From Lineus longissimus (lineage: Eukaryota; Nemertea; Pilidiophora; Heteronemertea; Lineidae): 64,000 bases of DNA. Numbering within the stretch: the first letter of the stretch is position 1; each line of letters starts with the position of its first letter. The notes under the pieces are model-generated. The model searched no databases, was not told where the DNA came from, and was given only the letters and a program-made list of their open reading frames with translations. A program made the position numbers and the translations under genes. This document shows, piece by piece, positions 1 through 13,514 of this stretch. The DNA is taken from positions 15,004,001 through 15,068,000 of the forward strand of contig NC_088321.1 in NCBI RefSeq assembly GCF_910592395.1, in the 5' to 3' direction.

Positions 1-480
1 TCATACTTAACGTCAAATCTTAGATTGGCGATGGTTGATTATAAAATGTGACTTGGCATAACAGGCGGAATATGCGATGCATTGATTACCTGTTACGACT
101 AGCCTTAAAGTACATTCGTTCGGGACGCACCGGTGATAACTTGATTAACGTTTTACGACGCACTCCCAGCGCGGTTTTACGGACAATTCGGCAGGCGGTT
201 CACGTCGCATGAATCCATTTCATTTCAGCGGAGACAATGTTATATAACTCTTGGCCCACGTTGTTGTGACTGGCATTAAAGTACATTCTGAACACGACAG
301 CAATAATTTGATTAATGTTTTAATTCTCGCGACTAACGTCGTTTTATGGCCCATTCCATTAGCGGTCCAAACCATTCACGGAAGACGTAACGTGTAATGC
401 ATGAGTCCAAGCCGTTGTCATGGCATAAGAGTACATGAGATTTGAACTAATTTGATTAATGTTTTAATTCTCCTAAACAA
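1..480. repeat. Diverged tandem repeat, three units of about 150-165 bp
   Basis: Three related blocks can be aligned by eye. Each has a core of the form GGCATTAAAGTACATTC, then TTTGATTAATGTTTTAATTCTC about 25 bases later. The cores lie near 94-160, 263-330 and 413-475. The first and second units also share a following GTTTTAYGG...CATTC-like stretch. No coding potential is visible. The copies are well diverged, so this is an old array. Confidence 0.6.
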
Positions 481-2701
481 CATCCCTCTACTACTCAGAT
501 CTGGAATCAACTTATCCTCACTTAGTGACAAATGTTATAAAATTCAAAGCCCCTATTCGACTGCGCTTCAGATTTTCGCATCGGAAATCCAATTTAGAAG
601 ATGTCTGAGAAGTTTTATTAACCTGTAATGTGATTATTTGGTGGCTGTGACAAGAATCAGTCAACGCAGCCTGCACACAAGAGATATTTTTGTCACAGAC
701 AGCAGCGATTATAATTGCAATATGCAGCAATTAAAATCACTCATTGGTGCAGCACTCAACCGCTTCATCAAATTTACAATCAAGTCACGTTTCGGGGCGA
801 CGATCCACTACGGCGAAAGCTCCCAGGATGCCCCAGTCTCCCAATGGTTCATGAAACAAGGGACAAATATATCACAACGGAGCCACAATACGGCGGCCCT
901 CGTTAGACACGAGGCTCGACGAGCAATCTGCAGAGGAAATGGATACAAATTGTCAGTTGATTTGGCTCGGGTCTTAAGCCGGAGCCGAAAGGCTGTGCGT
1001 TTGATTCATATACACCCAGTATTGTCTATTCAAGGGAGAGCAAGCTAGTCGGCGGATGATCAACAAAATCTTGGCGTTAACCCTCGAGAAGGTTTATAAA
1101 AATTATATAACTCAGCCAGTTTTAATGGTTTCCAAAAACAGTCTCGCGAAGACGTTTTTAATCCTCGTGAAAACCGTGCATGGAGCCTAGTCAATCCACC
1201 CGGAGATGGATGCGTCGCTGTTTTCAAATCTTGGTCAATCAACGAAGGACCATAAGTCAATATGCCCCAATCGGCGAGAATTAATAAAGCTTTGCCGGCG
1301 TCTGTGAGTTTAACGTACTAATTTCTCATCGATACCCTTCAGAGTGGCGGATTTCGAGCCATGAAATTTATTTCCGAAAGTTGGCATCCTATTCATCAAC
1401 GTCAACAAACTCAACAACACGGAACGCATTTTTATCGAACGAAAATATGCACTTTGAGTGAATTGAACAGGATTCTCAGAAAGCACAGGAAATGAGCGAC
1501 TGGTTGTTTTTGTCTGTTTCCATAGCGATGAGTTTCAGTGACTCCATCATCACAATCTGGCACCCTTCTGATCTCGAACCAATAATCCTGCAGACGACGT
1601 TCTGATGGATTCAAGAAGACCAGATCCATGACTCCAAATTCTCCCCAACAGATGATAAGGAACAGCTGGAGTTGGTGAGGAGAATTGGATATTCGATCAA
1701 GTGGATTTAAACCCTGTTTTCCAGGACCCAAAAGTGCGACTCTAAATTCTCCTTACATAGTTTGGGGATCCGCTGGATCATGTTGGGAGAATTGAATAAC
1801 TGATCAGTTGGATTTGAGAGCCATTGACGACTGCAGCAAAACAAGACTACGGTCAAATTTTCCCGGAGAATGTTAGCCGCCATCTACCAATCCTCTGCCT
1901 GTTTAGCTTGGAGCCAAACTTTCAACTCCAAATTCTCCCAACCTGGTGTTAACGATCAGCTACAAAGGTTAAGGAGAATTGACAAATTAATCGCCTGGAG
2001 CCTCATTAAATAGCAGCCAGAACTCTGTCGGCCAGCGACAGCTCGGCAGCTAACTAACTCGAAGTGATCTTTCATAGCATGCTATACGACGACGCTACCA
2101 TATCTCGTCTAGGTCTCGTGTCTCCGGCTAATTTCATAATCGTTGTTGTATCACCGTGGCGATTGCGTTTAGCTGTGGACGAGAGTTCTGGCTCCGGTCA
2201 TCAGACATCTGTGATTCCGTCAGTTGGAGCCAAGAAGGGCGGCTAGCACCATATATGAAGTTAGCCAATTTAGCGTCGTGGGAGTTGTACATTGTAATGG
2301 TCATTTAAGATCATATATTGACAACTTTGATCGGGTCGCCGCCAAATCGTTGACGCTGTTAGTGTTACCACTTTAAGAAGACCGACGTAAGGTTTGGAAA
2401 AACTTTTTTGGCATTCGCTCTGCAATGGATGTGTTATTCTCCTAGTTTTCCTCCCGAGCATTTTTTGTGTGGCACTATTGTTGGGCACCAATTATACGAT
2501 ATAATGATAAGAACCAACTAGCGACCACAGCTGTGCGTAACAGCACACCACAAAAGTGCTTTGCACAAGATCACAAAAAAGCCGAGAGCTGCAAAATAAA
2601 ATACCACATTTTGCCGAGGGGGCTATTTTCGTATCATTGTACTTTTAGGATTCATTGCAAAGTAATACACAGGGCCCATGGATTCGCTAATAATAATAAA
2701 T

Positions 2702-2960
2702 AATGTCACGCATTTATATAGCGCTCCTCAGTAATGGAACTGTTAAAGGTGTGGGATATCAAATTATTACCCCGGTCTCCACAGAAATCAATCAGGGGTT
2801 TCAAGGAGCAACCAGAAGGCGCTCACTCGAACTTGACCGAGTTATCAACAACCTCGTTCTATTCAAAAATCGTAGTCAGGAAACCTTCAGCAGTACCGTG
2901 TCGGAATGGCAAACACGAGATGCTACACCCCCGCTGTCCCTGTGCTCGACGTACCAGAAG
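2702..2960 (-). mobile_element. SINE relic, AGCGCTAT-tailed family
   Basis: The forward start (2712-2732) carries a TATATAGCGCTCCTCAGT tail block that matches the tail of the SINEs at 14575 and 37085. Downstream, GGTCTCCACAGAAATCA...CTCACTCGAACTT parallels the body of the 37-kb copy. The tRNA-like head should lie near 2910-2950 on the minus strand and is badly degraded. I infer one SINE family from shared tail and body order; the 5' limit is approximate. Confidence 0.4.
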
Positions 2961-3102
2961 AACTCAGGCACCGGTACTTAAACAAGCCACAGATAAGAAA
3001 CGCACCCAGGCAAGAACTGATAGTTGCCATTTTGTTCTCAAGCTGTTGAAAGGTGCGACTTGCTCGGAAAACTTTCCATCTGAAATGCATTTTTTCAATT
3101 AC

Positions 3103-3178
3103 GGTGGAACCTCCCTTAGCGGACACCTCTCTATTAAGGACAACCTCTCTATTAGGGACACTAGTTTTGGAGACTGGC
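3103..3178 (+). mobile_element. 5' half of a TA-flanked MITE (CAGTGGAACCTC family)
   Basis: GGTGGAACCTCCCTTAGCGG is followed by two copies of ACCTCTCTATTAAGGACA-like sequence and ACTAGTTTTGG. This matches the 5' half of the full copy at 16952-17150. The 3' half and its inverted terminus are missing. In translation the repeat gives a false protein-like pattern (SLSGHLSIKDNLSI) that recurs in unrelated open frames of the window. Confidence 0.75.
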
Positions 3179-5609
3179 AACTACTTGGCAACTAAATGTC
3201 AAATGACCGATCTGAGCAAAATAATTGCGATAAAAATTCAAAATACATTTTACAAATTGTCTTTTCGCTGTCAATGACAATGATTACTTCAGCAGCAACT
3301 GAACCAGAATCAAATGCAGCAACCAGAATTGAATGCAGCAACCAGAATCAAACACAGCAACCAATATAGCAACTGTAATCTTCCCCTAATCCCACCCAGA
3401 AGAACAACCAAGGATGCACTTTTTAGCCGCAATACTCCGGCCAATCCTGCATGGCCAAGAATAACAAAACTCGAAAGATCAGCGCGGGAATAATATGCCA
3501 GTCAGATGTAGGCTAACCTGGCTTAAGCCGGCTACAGAACATGTACATCTGAACAGAAAATCTACAGATGAATCCTACTGAAATTGACATAGAAAATCAG
3601 CGATCAGTATCTAGGCTGCGGATCCAGGTAGCTTGTACATTTCTCATTATTATTATCGGTTCTGCACTCATAGCTACAGCCCGCAGACACGTCCAAAGCC
3701 ATAAACTTCCACCGATTGAAAATTTTCAAATTCAATTAGAAATTTCTAATTTTTGACAAACGGGGTAGGCCTTTAAGATTGGGTAGTTGTATTGTTGAGT
3801 GCCCACCTTGACTGATGAACACTCTCCTATGCACTCAAGTCCAACCACCAGAAAGCAGACAGGGGAAAGGACTCTCAATCGACACGTGGAAAGTGAATTT
3901 CAACACTATTTCATTGGATTTTTGCCAGACTGATGAGCCAGCTGCACCACGCAACGTCTGTGATACTTTCAATTTGGGAGGCAAGCAAAGACCTGCACAC
4001 ACGTTTTTCCAATTCATATATGTCGAGTTTGATCGCATACAGAAATTACAAGCTTTACACATTCAGGGTGTTGGGAAATGGCAAGTTCACTCCAACAAAT
4101 TCAAGCTCCGAAGCGACATTTTTCATTCACAAGCACAAGGGGGTACAGCACACCAATCCTAGTCCACATATCTCACACCCCATCGCAATCTAAAACATCA
4201 CACCGTCAAACTGGCCTATTTTTATCGCGATAACTACCACCCTGCCCGAAAGAAAAATCGCCAAATTCTAAAGATTTGTCAAACTTCCTCTGAGCGCCAC
4301 CCGCACTATTGTGCCGCCATTGTTGCGCCTCTGCACGACCGGTATTATCGTGAAAACCCACGGCGCACACAATTTCATGTTCGATGAATGCGGACATCAT
4401 TAGTGACAACTTAGGCATTGTGCACGGCGTTCTGAGGGCTATTAGAGTGGACTTTACGCTGTCTTAAAGGCACGGTGACTCTGTGTACTTTATTCACACG
4501 CAGCCCACAGAAAAAAGCATGTCACAGTAAACAAACAAGATAAGGCAATGAAACTTGGCATGTTTATGTTATGTATGTGCTAATAACAACAGTACACTGT
4601 ACTGTACATTCAGGGTGTATTTAAAGAATTGGAAAATTCAAATACAAGTTAAAATGTCAAATTTTGAACAACACATGTTTATGGCTGTTTAAAAAGCGCT
4701 GATGTCCTTCCCGCTTTGATTGAAGTGAATACATTGTAGTGGCTGTGAAAATGAGACGTTTCTTATGGAGGGCAGCGTCCACGTAGAATGCAGTGCGTAG
4801 ATGTGTGGCTGTTTACGCAGTTTAGCTCCATGTGACGCTATGAACGTCAGCAACAAAACCAAACTTAAAAAACAACAACTGCAACGATTTTGTAACAGAC
4901 TATAGCCTCCATAAGTGCTGTTTACATAAGCCGACTTCTTCCAATTTGTGTCCGTCCATCTTGTAGGGAGAAAAACGTGAAAGCTTCGCCAGGTCTATGC
5001 ACTTCCATAACTTCCCTGGCACAGCATTGCCTCTGCGGCATTTTTCCGCAAAGTTGATGAAGTCGTCAGGTTAATATTCGCGGCTGAAAGAAACGCACCC
5101 TTCAAGACTGATTAGTGGTGAAATATACACGGAGATGGGGTCGTTGGAAAATGGGCTGGTAGTTGGAGTACAGGTAGCACTACAATGGTAGTCTTGTTTT
5201 GCTCTGTGATAACTGATGCATGCTAACAGAGCTAACACAATGTTGGCCAAGCTGTTAGCGGCAGCTCCTAAGTTCTATTAAACCATACAACTCATCAAGA
5301 TGACGCAAAGACCTTGCCGAGGGCACTTGTGGAACTCCACGAAACTGTGAAAATGCTACTTTTTAGTATCAGACAACAGAACAGGGCAGAAGATATGGAG
5401 GGGGAGGAGCAGGGGGCGTTCGCAGCCCATCAAAAGTATGTTTTCACGCACATCTTGGCTGTTTTTTAGACTGGCAGAGCCAGCGGGCAAAAAGGGTGTT
5501 TTGCCCATTCATGACCATTTAGCTAGCTACAGGTCGGCAAAAATCTGATTTACGCCAGCAGACTCCCATAGCTTCATTGTTGAAGGTCACCTAGGGCAGC
5601 AGGACTTCA

Positions 5610-5618
5610 GCCCGCCTC
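5610..5618. repeat. Left 9-bp target-site duplication of the 5619-6571 element
   Basis: GCCCGCCTC directly abuts the left terminus of the inverted-repeat element and is repeated exactly at 6572-6580 on its right side. Confidence 0.85.
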
Positions 5619-6571
5619 CAAGGAGGATACCGCGGTGACGTCACATCACGTGATCCCGACCCATATTAGTGATCGCTATGGCCAATCAGATTCAGTCTAC
5701 TGACAGCACCAGCACTGAACACATCTCCACGTCTCACTGTCTGGTGCGCTCCTGTGCACAAAAACACCAATAGACATGAAATATTGCAATACCTAGTATG
5801 GATTCTTCCTGTGTAGAATAAAATTTACAGAGCAGATTAACTTCCACGAATAAAAAAGACGTTTGGCGTGGCCAAAGTGCGGAAATAATGGGAAATAATG
5901 TCTCCGCTAAAATACACTACGAAATACACTAGGCAATGCACTACGCGATACACGGTAGAGATGCAGTTGAGTTTGTTATTGTTTTGACTTAGAAGCCCGC
6001 CCATATCATAATATATTCATGTATTCATGAAGTATGAACTCATTTCTGTCCCATACAACTCTAAGAACAGTCAATTTCTCCTTAAATCATCACCGAAACC
6101 GCGATATCCGCAGGAAGATTTCGTTCTAGTGTCCGAAAATGCATGATCTTACAGGGGCGCTAACTCGACAAATAGAGGGGATCTATGGGGATCTATGCGA
6201 GTTTTAGGTATTACAGGTCTCGAACTTGTAAAATCTGTAAACATGCCTCCAAATCCCATTATGATAATGAAGAGATTGCCCCATATCTGGGAGACTGTTT
6301 TGAAACCATCGCTAATTTTGGAAGATCGGTGCCGGCTATTTGGTTTAAAAAACCCTATTTTTCCCCATCAAAACAGCACTTTTCATTATTCAAATGATAG
6401 CTTATTGTCTGAAGACTTATTTCATAGCAGAAAAGTACTAATAACTCTGATTTGATGCGAAAAATCTAACTTTTTTGATGACTTGATTTTCCCTTGGCCG
6501 TGGATCGAGTTTGTTTACAATATGCAGCGCCATCTTGGAAAAGCCGTGACGTCACCGCGGTATCCTCCTTG
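5619..6571. mobile_element. Complete non-autonomous DNA transposon with 26-bp perfect TIRs
   Basis: The element starts with CAAGGAGGATACCGCGG and its 26-bp terminus is repeated exactly, inverted, at 6546-6571. It is flanked by identical 9-bp direct repeats (GCCCGCCTC). The 953-bp interior has only short overlapping open frames around 6185-6455 and no transposase-like motif, so it must have been moved in trans. A 9-bp target duplication with perfect short TIRs is typical of Mutator-like elements, but the family is inferred from that length alone. Identical termini and target duplications argue that the insertion is fairly young. Confidence 0.85.
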
Positions 6572-6580
6572 GCCCGCCTC
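6572..6580. repeat. Right 9-bp target-site duplication of the 5619-6571 element
   Basis: An exact direct repeat of 5610-5618 (GCCCGCCTC). Confidence 0.85.
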
Positions 6581-9500
6581 TGACCAAATGGAGAACAGAA
6601 ACTGACTTCGAAACAAATTATCATTCTATGCATGAATATAAACTAAACAGAGTTAGAGCAATGTAACTGCTGCCTGTATGTCAAATCTCTCCGTTTACAA
6701 AAGACCCCCACTTTGTTTATTTGCTCAGACTAATGTTCATTTTGTTAGCACAAACTTTGCGTGTTTCTTGGTGTTGCTTCATCAGCCTGCCCGGAGGGGA
6801 AGAGATGGAAGATGCAGATGTCTGCAGCAGCTTCAGCAGCAGCCAGAACTGCATTCAATTCCCAGCAAGGCAAGGTACAATCATCGAAATACCAACAGGA
6901 AACCAGTGCTGGGGAAAGAGGCAGCCTCTAGGGACCACCTGGGACCTTATCCAGGGCTGCAGAGACCGGTCCCTGTTCCTGAACAGAGAAAGCTCAGCGG
7001 GCAAGGACCAACCAGCAACGTCATCCATGACTGCAGTGGAGACAGGGAGCCTGTCCCTGAACAGCAAAAACAGGGCAAAGGTGGGGTACAGATCAATGCA
7101 GAACTCGAAGGGAAATTGTGATTTCTCTTCTTCAAGACACTTCCCTGCCTACAAATGCTTCGAAACAAATGGTCAGGTGAACTGGTTTTGACAATTTCAA
7201 ATTTTCTGAGACAAGGTACAAAGACCCACTGCCCCTTCAAACATTACAGAAATTCGTCACGAGTCTAAAAGAGTTACGACAGACAAAACTAACTTCAACT
7301 CCCAAACGATCAGGTGCCATAAATATTCTTCATCTCTGCTCGAGACTCTCACGACTCTCCTCGAGAACGACCTCTCTTTATCGTCGATGAGAACGTCCGA
7401 TACTTGCGAGATTTCTCAATGGATTGTGGGTAATCAACTGACCAAGGTTACGACGGTGAATCGGTTCGATGGTGGGTCATCTGCGTACGATCATGGTGTT
7501 TACGGTGGGGGTGTACTTAAGGTACATTCGTACACTGGTCAATTTCGGCGATAATAGCTCAGTGCATTGTTATCATATCCGTCGGTGTTAGGATATTTGA
7601 TCATGGAGGGCTCCACTGGGTGTCGTTGGTCGTAATTGTGATCGTTCTTTCGATAAACGTTAGTGGGTCAAAAGTGCTCACAGAACAGGTGACATGCACT
7701 TCAGATACGATTTCATCCCGAGATTCAGGTTTTTTCACTCCTTCGTCATCACAATTTTTGAAGTTCTGAAAATCGGATCCAAGCGACGCTCTGATTGGGT
7801 GCTTTTTTCTATTGCTACAATCCGTCTGAAGGGACATTTTCATCAGGGGTTTGAAATATCGAGAGGCAGAGAATATTGAAAACCACTGGTTAAATAAAGA
7901 TGATATGATTTGGGAGATAGGCCTTTCAACAGATATAGGATTTGGGATGAACAGGGGATAGTATCCACATTCAAACAGCATTACTAATTGTTTTTCATAA
8001 CGTGACTTTGGGTCAATAAAGTACACATCTTCCTCCCGTCGTTCGAAATCCCCCAAACATAAAGTTACCAAATTTCGGCCACTTAAATAACATGACTAGG
8101 CCAAGGCCAAACTCTTTAGAATCATTCACCTCATTTTTGAAAATGAGTTTGAAACTAGGTCAAACTTCGCATATTTTGACTCTCAATGAGGAAGGGTTCA
8201 GGATACATTAAGTTTAAATGACGTGAGAGGTCGAGGATCACAGAGAGATCTAATTTTAACACACAGCGCTGTATTAAAGGGAGTATAGTATCAATAGTAT
8301 AGGCATATTGTCTTAAAGGGACTATAGGGGCATACCTCTTCACATTCTGATGTTTTCAAGAGGCATTGTCATAAGTTTTGAAGGACAAGTTTTAGGTCAA
8401 GTTTCGTAATACAACAAGCGGTTTGACAGTTGGCATGAAGCTGTGTTAAAAGTTTTGAAAGACCATTTAACGTCAAGCTTTAATCAAGTTTTTTACTGCA
8501 CACATAGTCATCTTAAAGGGACAATATAGGCATGCGTAATGGTCTTAAAGGGACAATAGTGGCATACATCTTTACATCCTGATCTTTGTCGAAAGACACA
8601 TGAAAATATAATGCAGTTTTCTTTCAAAGAATTTCGTGAATCAAAGGGTTAATTTGATACAATCTCTGAATCATGTAATAAACCCACAAGTAAATAACAG
8701 ATATTGATAAAATACGCCATAAATCTAAATAAAATAGCGATTCGTCAAATTTATGTAACATGGATTTATTAGTGGTGATACTAGGATATACCGTTAACCA
8801 CCATATTTTTCGCTGCAATTTTTTTATGTTTTTATATTTTTTGATTTTGAAAATGACCTCGAATTGCAAAACTAAAAATTGCTTATATCAAAATAACTTT
8901 TGATCAAAAACCAAAATAAAAATTGAAAATCTTTTTTTTCCCGAAATTTTCGCAAAAGTAGTATGGCAGTATGGACTTGCACACAGGTGATTTTTATTGT
9001 AACATCATGCAATATTAATCGCTGCAATGAACAATAATTATTGGTAGTCTTCGAGTAAAACAGCAATACGTGATAGAATTCCCAATTGAATCCACATTTT
9101 CGAAGCACCATCGTCTGATTCTTTATAAATCAAAAAACTCAACAAAAAACATCGAAACAGCTAATCACCAATACACCACTATTCTGAAACTCTCGAACAA
9201 ACAAACATGCGTCATTACCTATACCCACAATTTCACATTTTCCCTGCAACACTCATAAACCTGCGAGTGATGCACACATCAACAGTATGTCAAACTCACG
9301 GACATTCTGGCTACGTTGTTATTCCGTCTTACGCTGACCGAATACCGCATGCAAAACCATGTACATTTACCTCCGAAATGCACAGGTATATTCTACAAAT
9401 TCGACCTGAAATCATTGCAAAGTAGAATCCACCCAAGTAGGCCTGAATTACCTGCAGCATACATTAAATAAAACCCATACCTCCACACATTGGAGATTCC

Positions 9501-9830
9501 AATTTACCTTGAAATGGACGCTACCTATCTATCAGGAAAATGGCGGCACGCACCTTAAAGTGCACCACTAATAACATCGTACCTATTAGGCCAATTTTAA
9601 AAACATTTCCTAAACTAACACAGGAGATTTTTTGCGAGAAAAGGTTGTTCTTTTCGCATAGGAAGATAAAGCAGTTAAAATGTGCAGTCATATTCCTAAA
9701 TGCATCTTAACTTAAGATTCACAAATATAAGACCAGTTCTAGATATTCGATAAAGCTAGATATCATTCACGTGGTTGTTGGAATCCATCTAACATTTAAC
9801 ATTTGACATTAACATTGCCCTTCTTTAAAG
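6581..9830. other. Gene-free stretch with dispersed repeats
   Basis: No recognisable exon was found. Two overlapping open frames on the plus strand near 6680-7190 (147 and 156 codons) are rich in Gln, Pro and Ser and do not resemble a known family. A minus-strand frame at 7601-8071 contains a dispersed repeat whose core (ATATCGAGAGGC, 7856-7867) recurs near 29345 and 59000. A pair of related blocks with CTTAAAGGGACWATAG and GGCATAC lies near 8313 and 8543, about 230 bp apart. From 8620 to 9800 the DNA is AT-rich and unremarkable. Confidence 0.5.
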
Positions 9831-10156
9831 GGAATTCCAGTGGAACTCTAGTGCAATTCCAATGGAACTCTAATGCAATTCCAGTGGAACTCTAGTGCAA
9901 TTCCAGTGGAACTCGACTGCAATTCCAGTGGAACTCTAATGCAATTCCAGTGGAACTCTAATGCAATTCCAGTGGAACTCTAGTGCAATTCCAGTGGAAC
10001 TCTAGTGCAATTCCAGTGGAGCTCGACTGCAATTCCAGTGGAACTCTACTGCAATTCCAGTGGAACTCCGGTGCAATTCCAGTGGAACTCCGGTGCAATT
10101 CCAGTGGAACTCTAGTGCAATTCCAGTGGAACTCTAGTGCAATTCCAGTGGAATTG
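9831..10156. repeat. 22-bp minisatellite, about 15 copies
   Basis: The unit is GCAATTCCAGTGGAACTCTAGT with small changes (TAAT, CGACT, CCGGT endings). Because 22 is not a multiple of three, the array cycles through three frames. It lacks stops on both strands, which creates long but meaningless open frames (such as 9958-10272 minus and 9983-10306 plus) rich in FQWNS or FHWNC words. The core TTCCAGTGGAA is near-palindromic. It lies in the probable last intron of the Smad gene. Confidence 0.95.
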
Positions 10157-12195
10157 TCCAGCGAGATGAAGAAGTTGTATTTTGAAGTGTATCCAGGGTA
10201 TTTCAGAGGATCGACCACAACACCACTGGTCACTTCAAGACATCCAGTGATAAACCTGCACGATTTCTTCATATTTCTTTGTTTAGATTCGACGTTTTTA
10301 GTCTAACAGAAATTCGCGACAGGATGTCGCAGTTTTGATAAGAACTTCCACTGAGGGCCAAAGGCTTCGTGACACTCGACCCGTGCAATTATCGCCGAAA
10401 ATAGCGCCATCTCTGCCGAGGCCACCGGGAGACAAGATCGCGCCATTCAGAAAATATCTTAGAATAGTGGGAATTTTCATACCTCCATTGTTGCGATTTT
10501 GGTCTCATTGTTGCGATTTCTGATGCATTGTGTCTAGAATAACTTCAAAATGGTTTGTTAACCCTTTTAAAGTGAAACGTTACTGACAAAACAGATGGGT
10601 GGGACTAGTCTCCCAATTTTGAAGCGGGCCTAAAATATTGTGTTGTGTTGATATTCCTGATGGTCTGGGAAAATAGAATATGCAGTTATACACAATGCCA
10701 TGAAATTCATATCCAGTATGTTTTACACAAATAGAAATTTTCAAATTCAATTACAAATTTCAAATATTTAACGAACGGCGAAGGCCTTTAAGGCAAGGCA
10801 GATGTTTACCACAGGAACTTGTAACACTGCTGAATCAGGACATTACCGACCAGTAGGCCTCCTTAGACAGGAACCCCAAATGTCCAAGAAACGAAATGTG
10901 TTTCACACTAAGAGGCGGCTGAACTTTTGACACAAACCATTATTAGAAACCATGAACGGTTCACAGAGAAACTTCAAGGGGTCTGAGGCCTGGGTGGTCT
11001 TCAATATCCCCAATAAATCACATCCCAAGGAAAACTACGTATTCCAGAAGAACTGTAAAGGATGCTTCAAAAAAATGTCGTGAAAAAGAAGTGACGAGCA
11101 TCCTGCAAAGCCAGGAAACGAAAAGCTATGATGATCTAATGACAACACCCTTTAAACACCCTACAGAAAGTCGTCTTAGAGGCGCACACTTGAATTCGTA
11201 ACAAGTGTCTGTACTGATGTAATCTTCAAAATGTCAAGACTGAAATTGGACGCCAGGCCCAACTGAAACAGCTTAGCGTCAAGCCAAACATGGCCACTCG
11301 AAAAAAGAAGATGTTTCCGCGTAAAATCTCCCCTTGGGAATGATAGACGTGAAACCTCATCTTGGCTGACACCATGTCAGGACATCTACCAATGGAAAGT
11401 TATGTAATTCCTGACCACATTTCCTCAAACTGGGCAAGGATATGTACCAATGCAATGTTATGTAATACGTGACTACATTTCCTCAAAAGACCTTGCGGCT
11501 TAAGTAGGAAACCTGACCCTTCCACCCCCTCGAAATCTGAGTGAAACCTGATACTATTTACTTTTGAGCCCCACTGCCTTGACAAAACTTTGTCAATCTC
11601 ATTTGAAGAGCTTCTTTACAACCGAATTCCCCCAAAAACCCCACACAATCTTGACACAATGCTCTGAAAAGGTACAGTCCCTTTACGAGCCTGCGTGTCA
11701 CAAAGGTTGGGCTTGACTTATTGGGGAAAGAGGATTCCACACTGACAGAATCTGACATTTCTGAGAGCACCCTAGCCAAGAAATCTTCGAGTAGGCCTCT
11801 TCCCGATACCCTCATTCAATGCATACCACACCAAGCCACAAAGTTAGAGTTCTCTGTAAGCCTCACAGCATGTTTTCCTCAGCGCACAATGGCCACTCTC
11901 ACATCAGAAACCAAGAAAAGACTGAAAACCCTCATGGTCTTCGATCCTTTCTGAAGGGGTAATTTAGGGGACCGTGTTACGTCAGAAGGTGGCGATTTGT
12001 CCAGTGTAAATGCCACAAGATCAATGCTCGTGGTTTGTTTTCTTACGGCGAGATTCAGTTTATTTAGGATGTGTCATTCTTCGACATCGGGCTTGTAAAC
12101 GATCTACAAGCATGTCCCACACCAAATAAATGTCAACACAAATGTGAAGAGTTAACAAAACACCACTAGGAACACCAGGCTATATATAGCCTTGA

Positions 12196-12276
12196 AAGGG
12201 GCCTAACTCTCCAAGTCCTTAATAGAGAGGGTGTCCTTATTAGGGAGGTGTCCGCTAGGGGAGGTGCCAATGTAGA
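12196..12276 (-). mobile_element. Partial MITE, CAGTGGAACCTC family
   Basis: Forward sequence has CCTTAATAGAGAGGGTGTCC, then TTAGGGAGGTGTCCGC and AGGGGAGGTGCCA. This is the reverse complement of the 5' terminal part of the full copy at 16952-17150. The other end is lost. Confidence 0.65.
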
Positions 12277-13514
12277 CCCGACATTTGGTAACAAGCCTTA
12301 TTCTCCAGTAGGCCTAAGGAAAGTTCGGGCAGCAACACTCAGTAGACATAAACATAATTACGTTCAAAACAAACGAATCAACAAACCAGCGACAAACATC
12401 ACAGCAGCGTCTAGCAATGCGTGAAAACTTTCAGTTCAACGTAAAATACCCCGTTTTCCCACAGTCGTGAGAAATTCATTTGCTATTGATTGACCAATCA
12501 GTTCACACGTATGAAACAATTGTTGTTATTGTCTCAGAGGAACTGATTGGCTGATACTTTATAGTGGTTTGATTGGTTTCTTGTGGGTTCTGATTTCTTT
12601 GGTTTTTCCACAAGCTGCCGAAATTCGTGGTATGGAAGTCATGAAAATTAATTAACAGTAACAAAGAGAGACTGCCAGCACCCCTGAGACCCAACACTCA
12701 ACCCCTAAGACCCCTAAGACCCCCACCCAATCAAAACTAACACGAACTGATCAGTAATAAAAACACTCTCTTTGATCTGTCTCACCTCTGAGGTGTTAAT
12801 ACTGCTAATTAATTCACAACTTTGTTTAATTAGGAAATAAGTAACGATGAGGACAATGACCCAATCGCGTTCTAAGATTGGTGTGAAAACAATTTGTCAC
12901 CTCTAAAGACAACCCAAGACAATCTTCATCACTCACCAGACAGGAAATCTGGTGAAAATGAGGCTTAATTTTGCTTTCTACGCATGAAAACTGGTTGATC
13001 CTAGCAACACAGAGTGCCCCTCCCTCGAGAAACTCCATTATCTCACAAACGTCACACCCTGATAGGATACATTGGCTTCCCAATAGATGGTGCGATTTTC
13101 ACCAGGATATCGAAATAGTGTCACTACTCAGACAAAATTGACATCTGGACAAAGAATCCTTTTTAAGCTGGATCAGTAGAAAATTGCACAGCAACTATGT
13201 TACCTATATGTACGATCCATGACCACTGCTGTCCCAAAACAAGAAATGGTGTTAATTACCAATATTTTTCAATCAACATAGCAACAAATATGTGCTGATC
13301 AGTGTATAATTGCTGAAAATAATAGCTCAAAACAGTTCGAATCAGGTTGCAAAATACACCAATCATTTTAAATTTTTACTCATCAAATTTTAGAAAAAAA
13401 TTTCTTGGACACTGCCACCATCCACTTTTATCTTATCCATATATCTATGCCTGTGGTTACAACGAGAAATACTTATTACTGCATGAGTACCTTAGATAAC
13501 CGCTTGGACAAATA

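Larger units (their letters stand above)
483..5609. other. Gene-free stretch, probably intronic or intergenic
   Basis: No exon with recognisable protein similarity was found on either strand. Open frames here are short (at most about 150 codons), have no family signature and overlap one another in several frames. The stretch holds a SINE relic near 2702-2960, half of a small inverted-repeat element at 3103-3178, a short run of CAGCAACCAGAAT-type units near 3298-3372, and a dispersed repeat near 3690-3790 that recurs near 10730-10800. It may lie in a long final intron of the inhibitory Smad gene on the minus strand, but nothing here proves that. Confidence 0.5.

Noticed and set aside
6678-7191. 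Overlapping plus-strand frames of 147 and 156 codons
   Set aside because: Two frames are open over the same DNA, with low-complexity Gln/Pro/Ser content and short internal repeats. No recognisable domain was found.
7601-8071. Minus-strand frame of 156 codons
   Set aside because: It overlaps a dispersed repeat that also occurs near 29345 and 59000, so it is more likely a repeat-derived frame than a gene.
9958-10306. Two overlapping open frames of just over 100 codons on opposite strands
   Set aside because: Both are translations of a 22-bp minisatellite that happens to lack stops; there is no independent coding signal.
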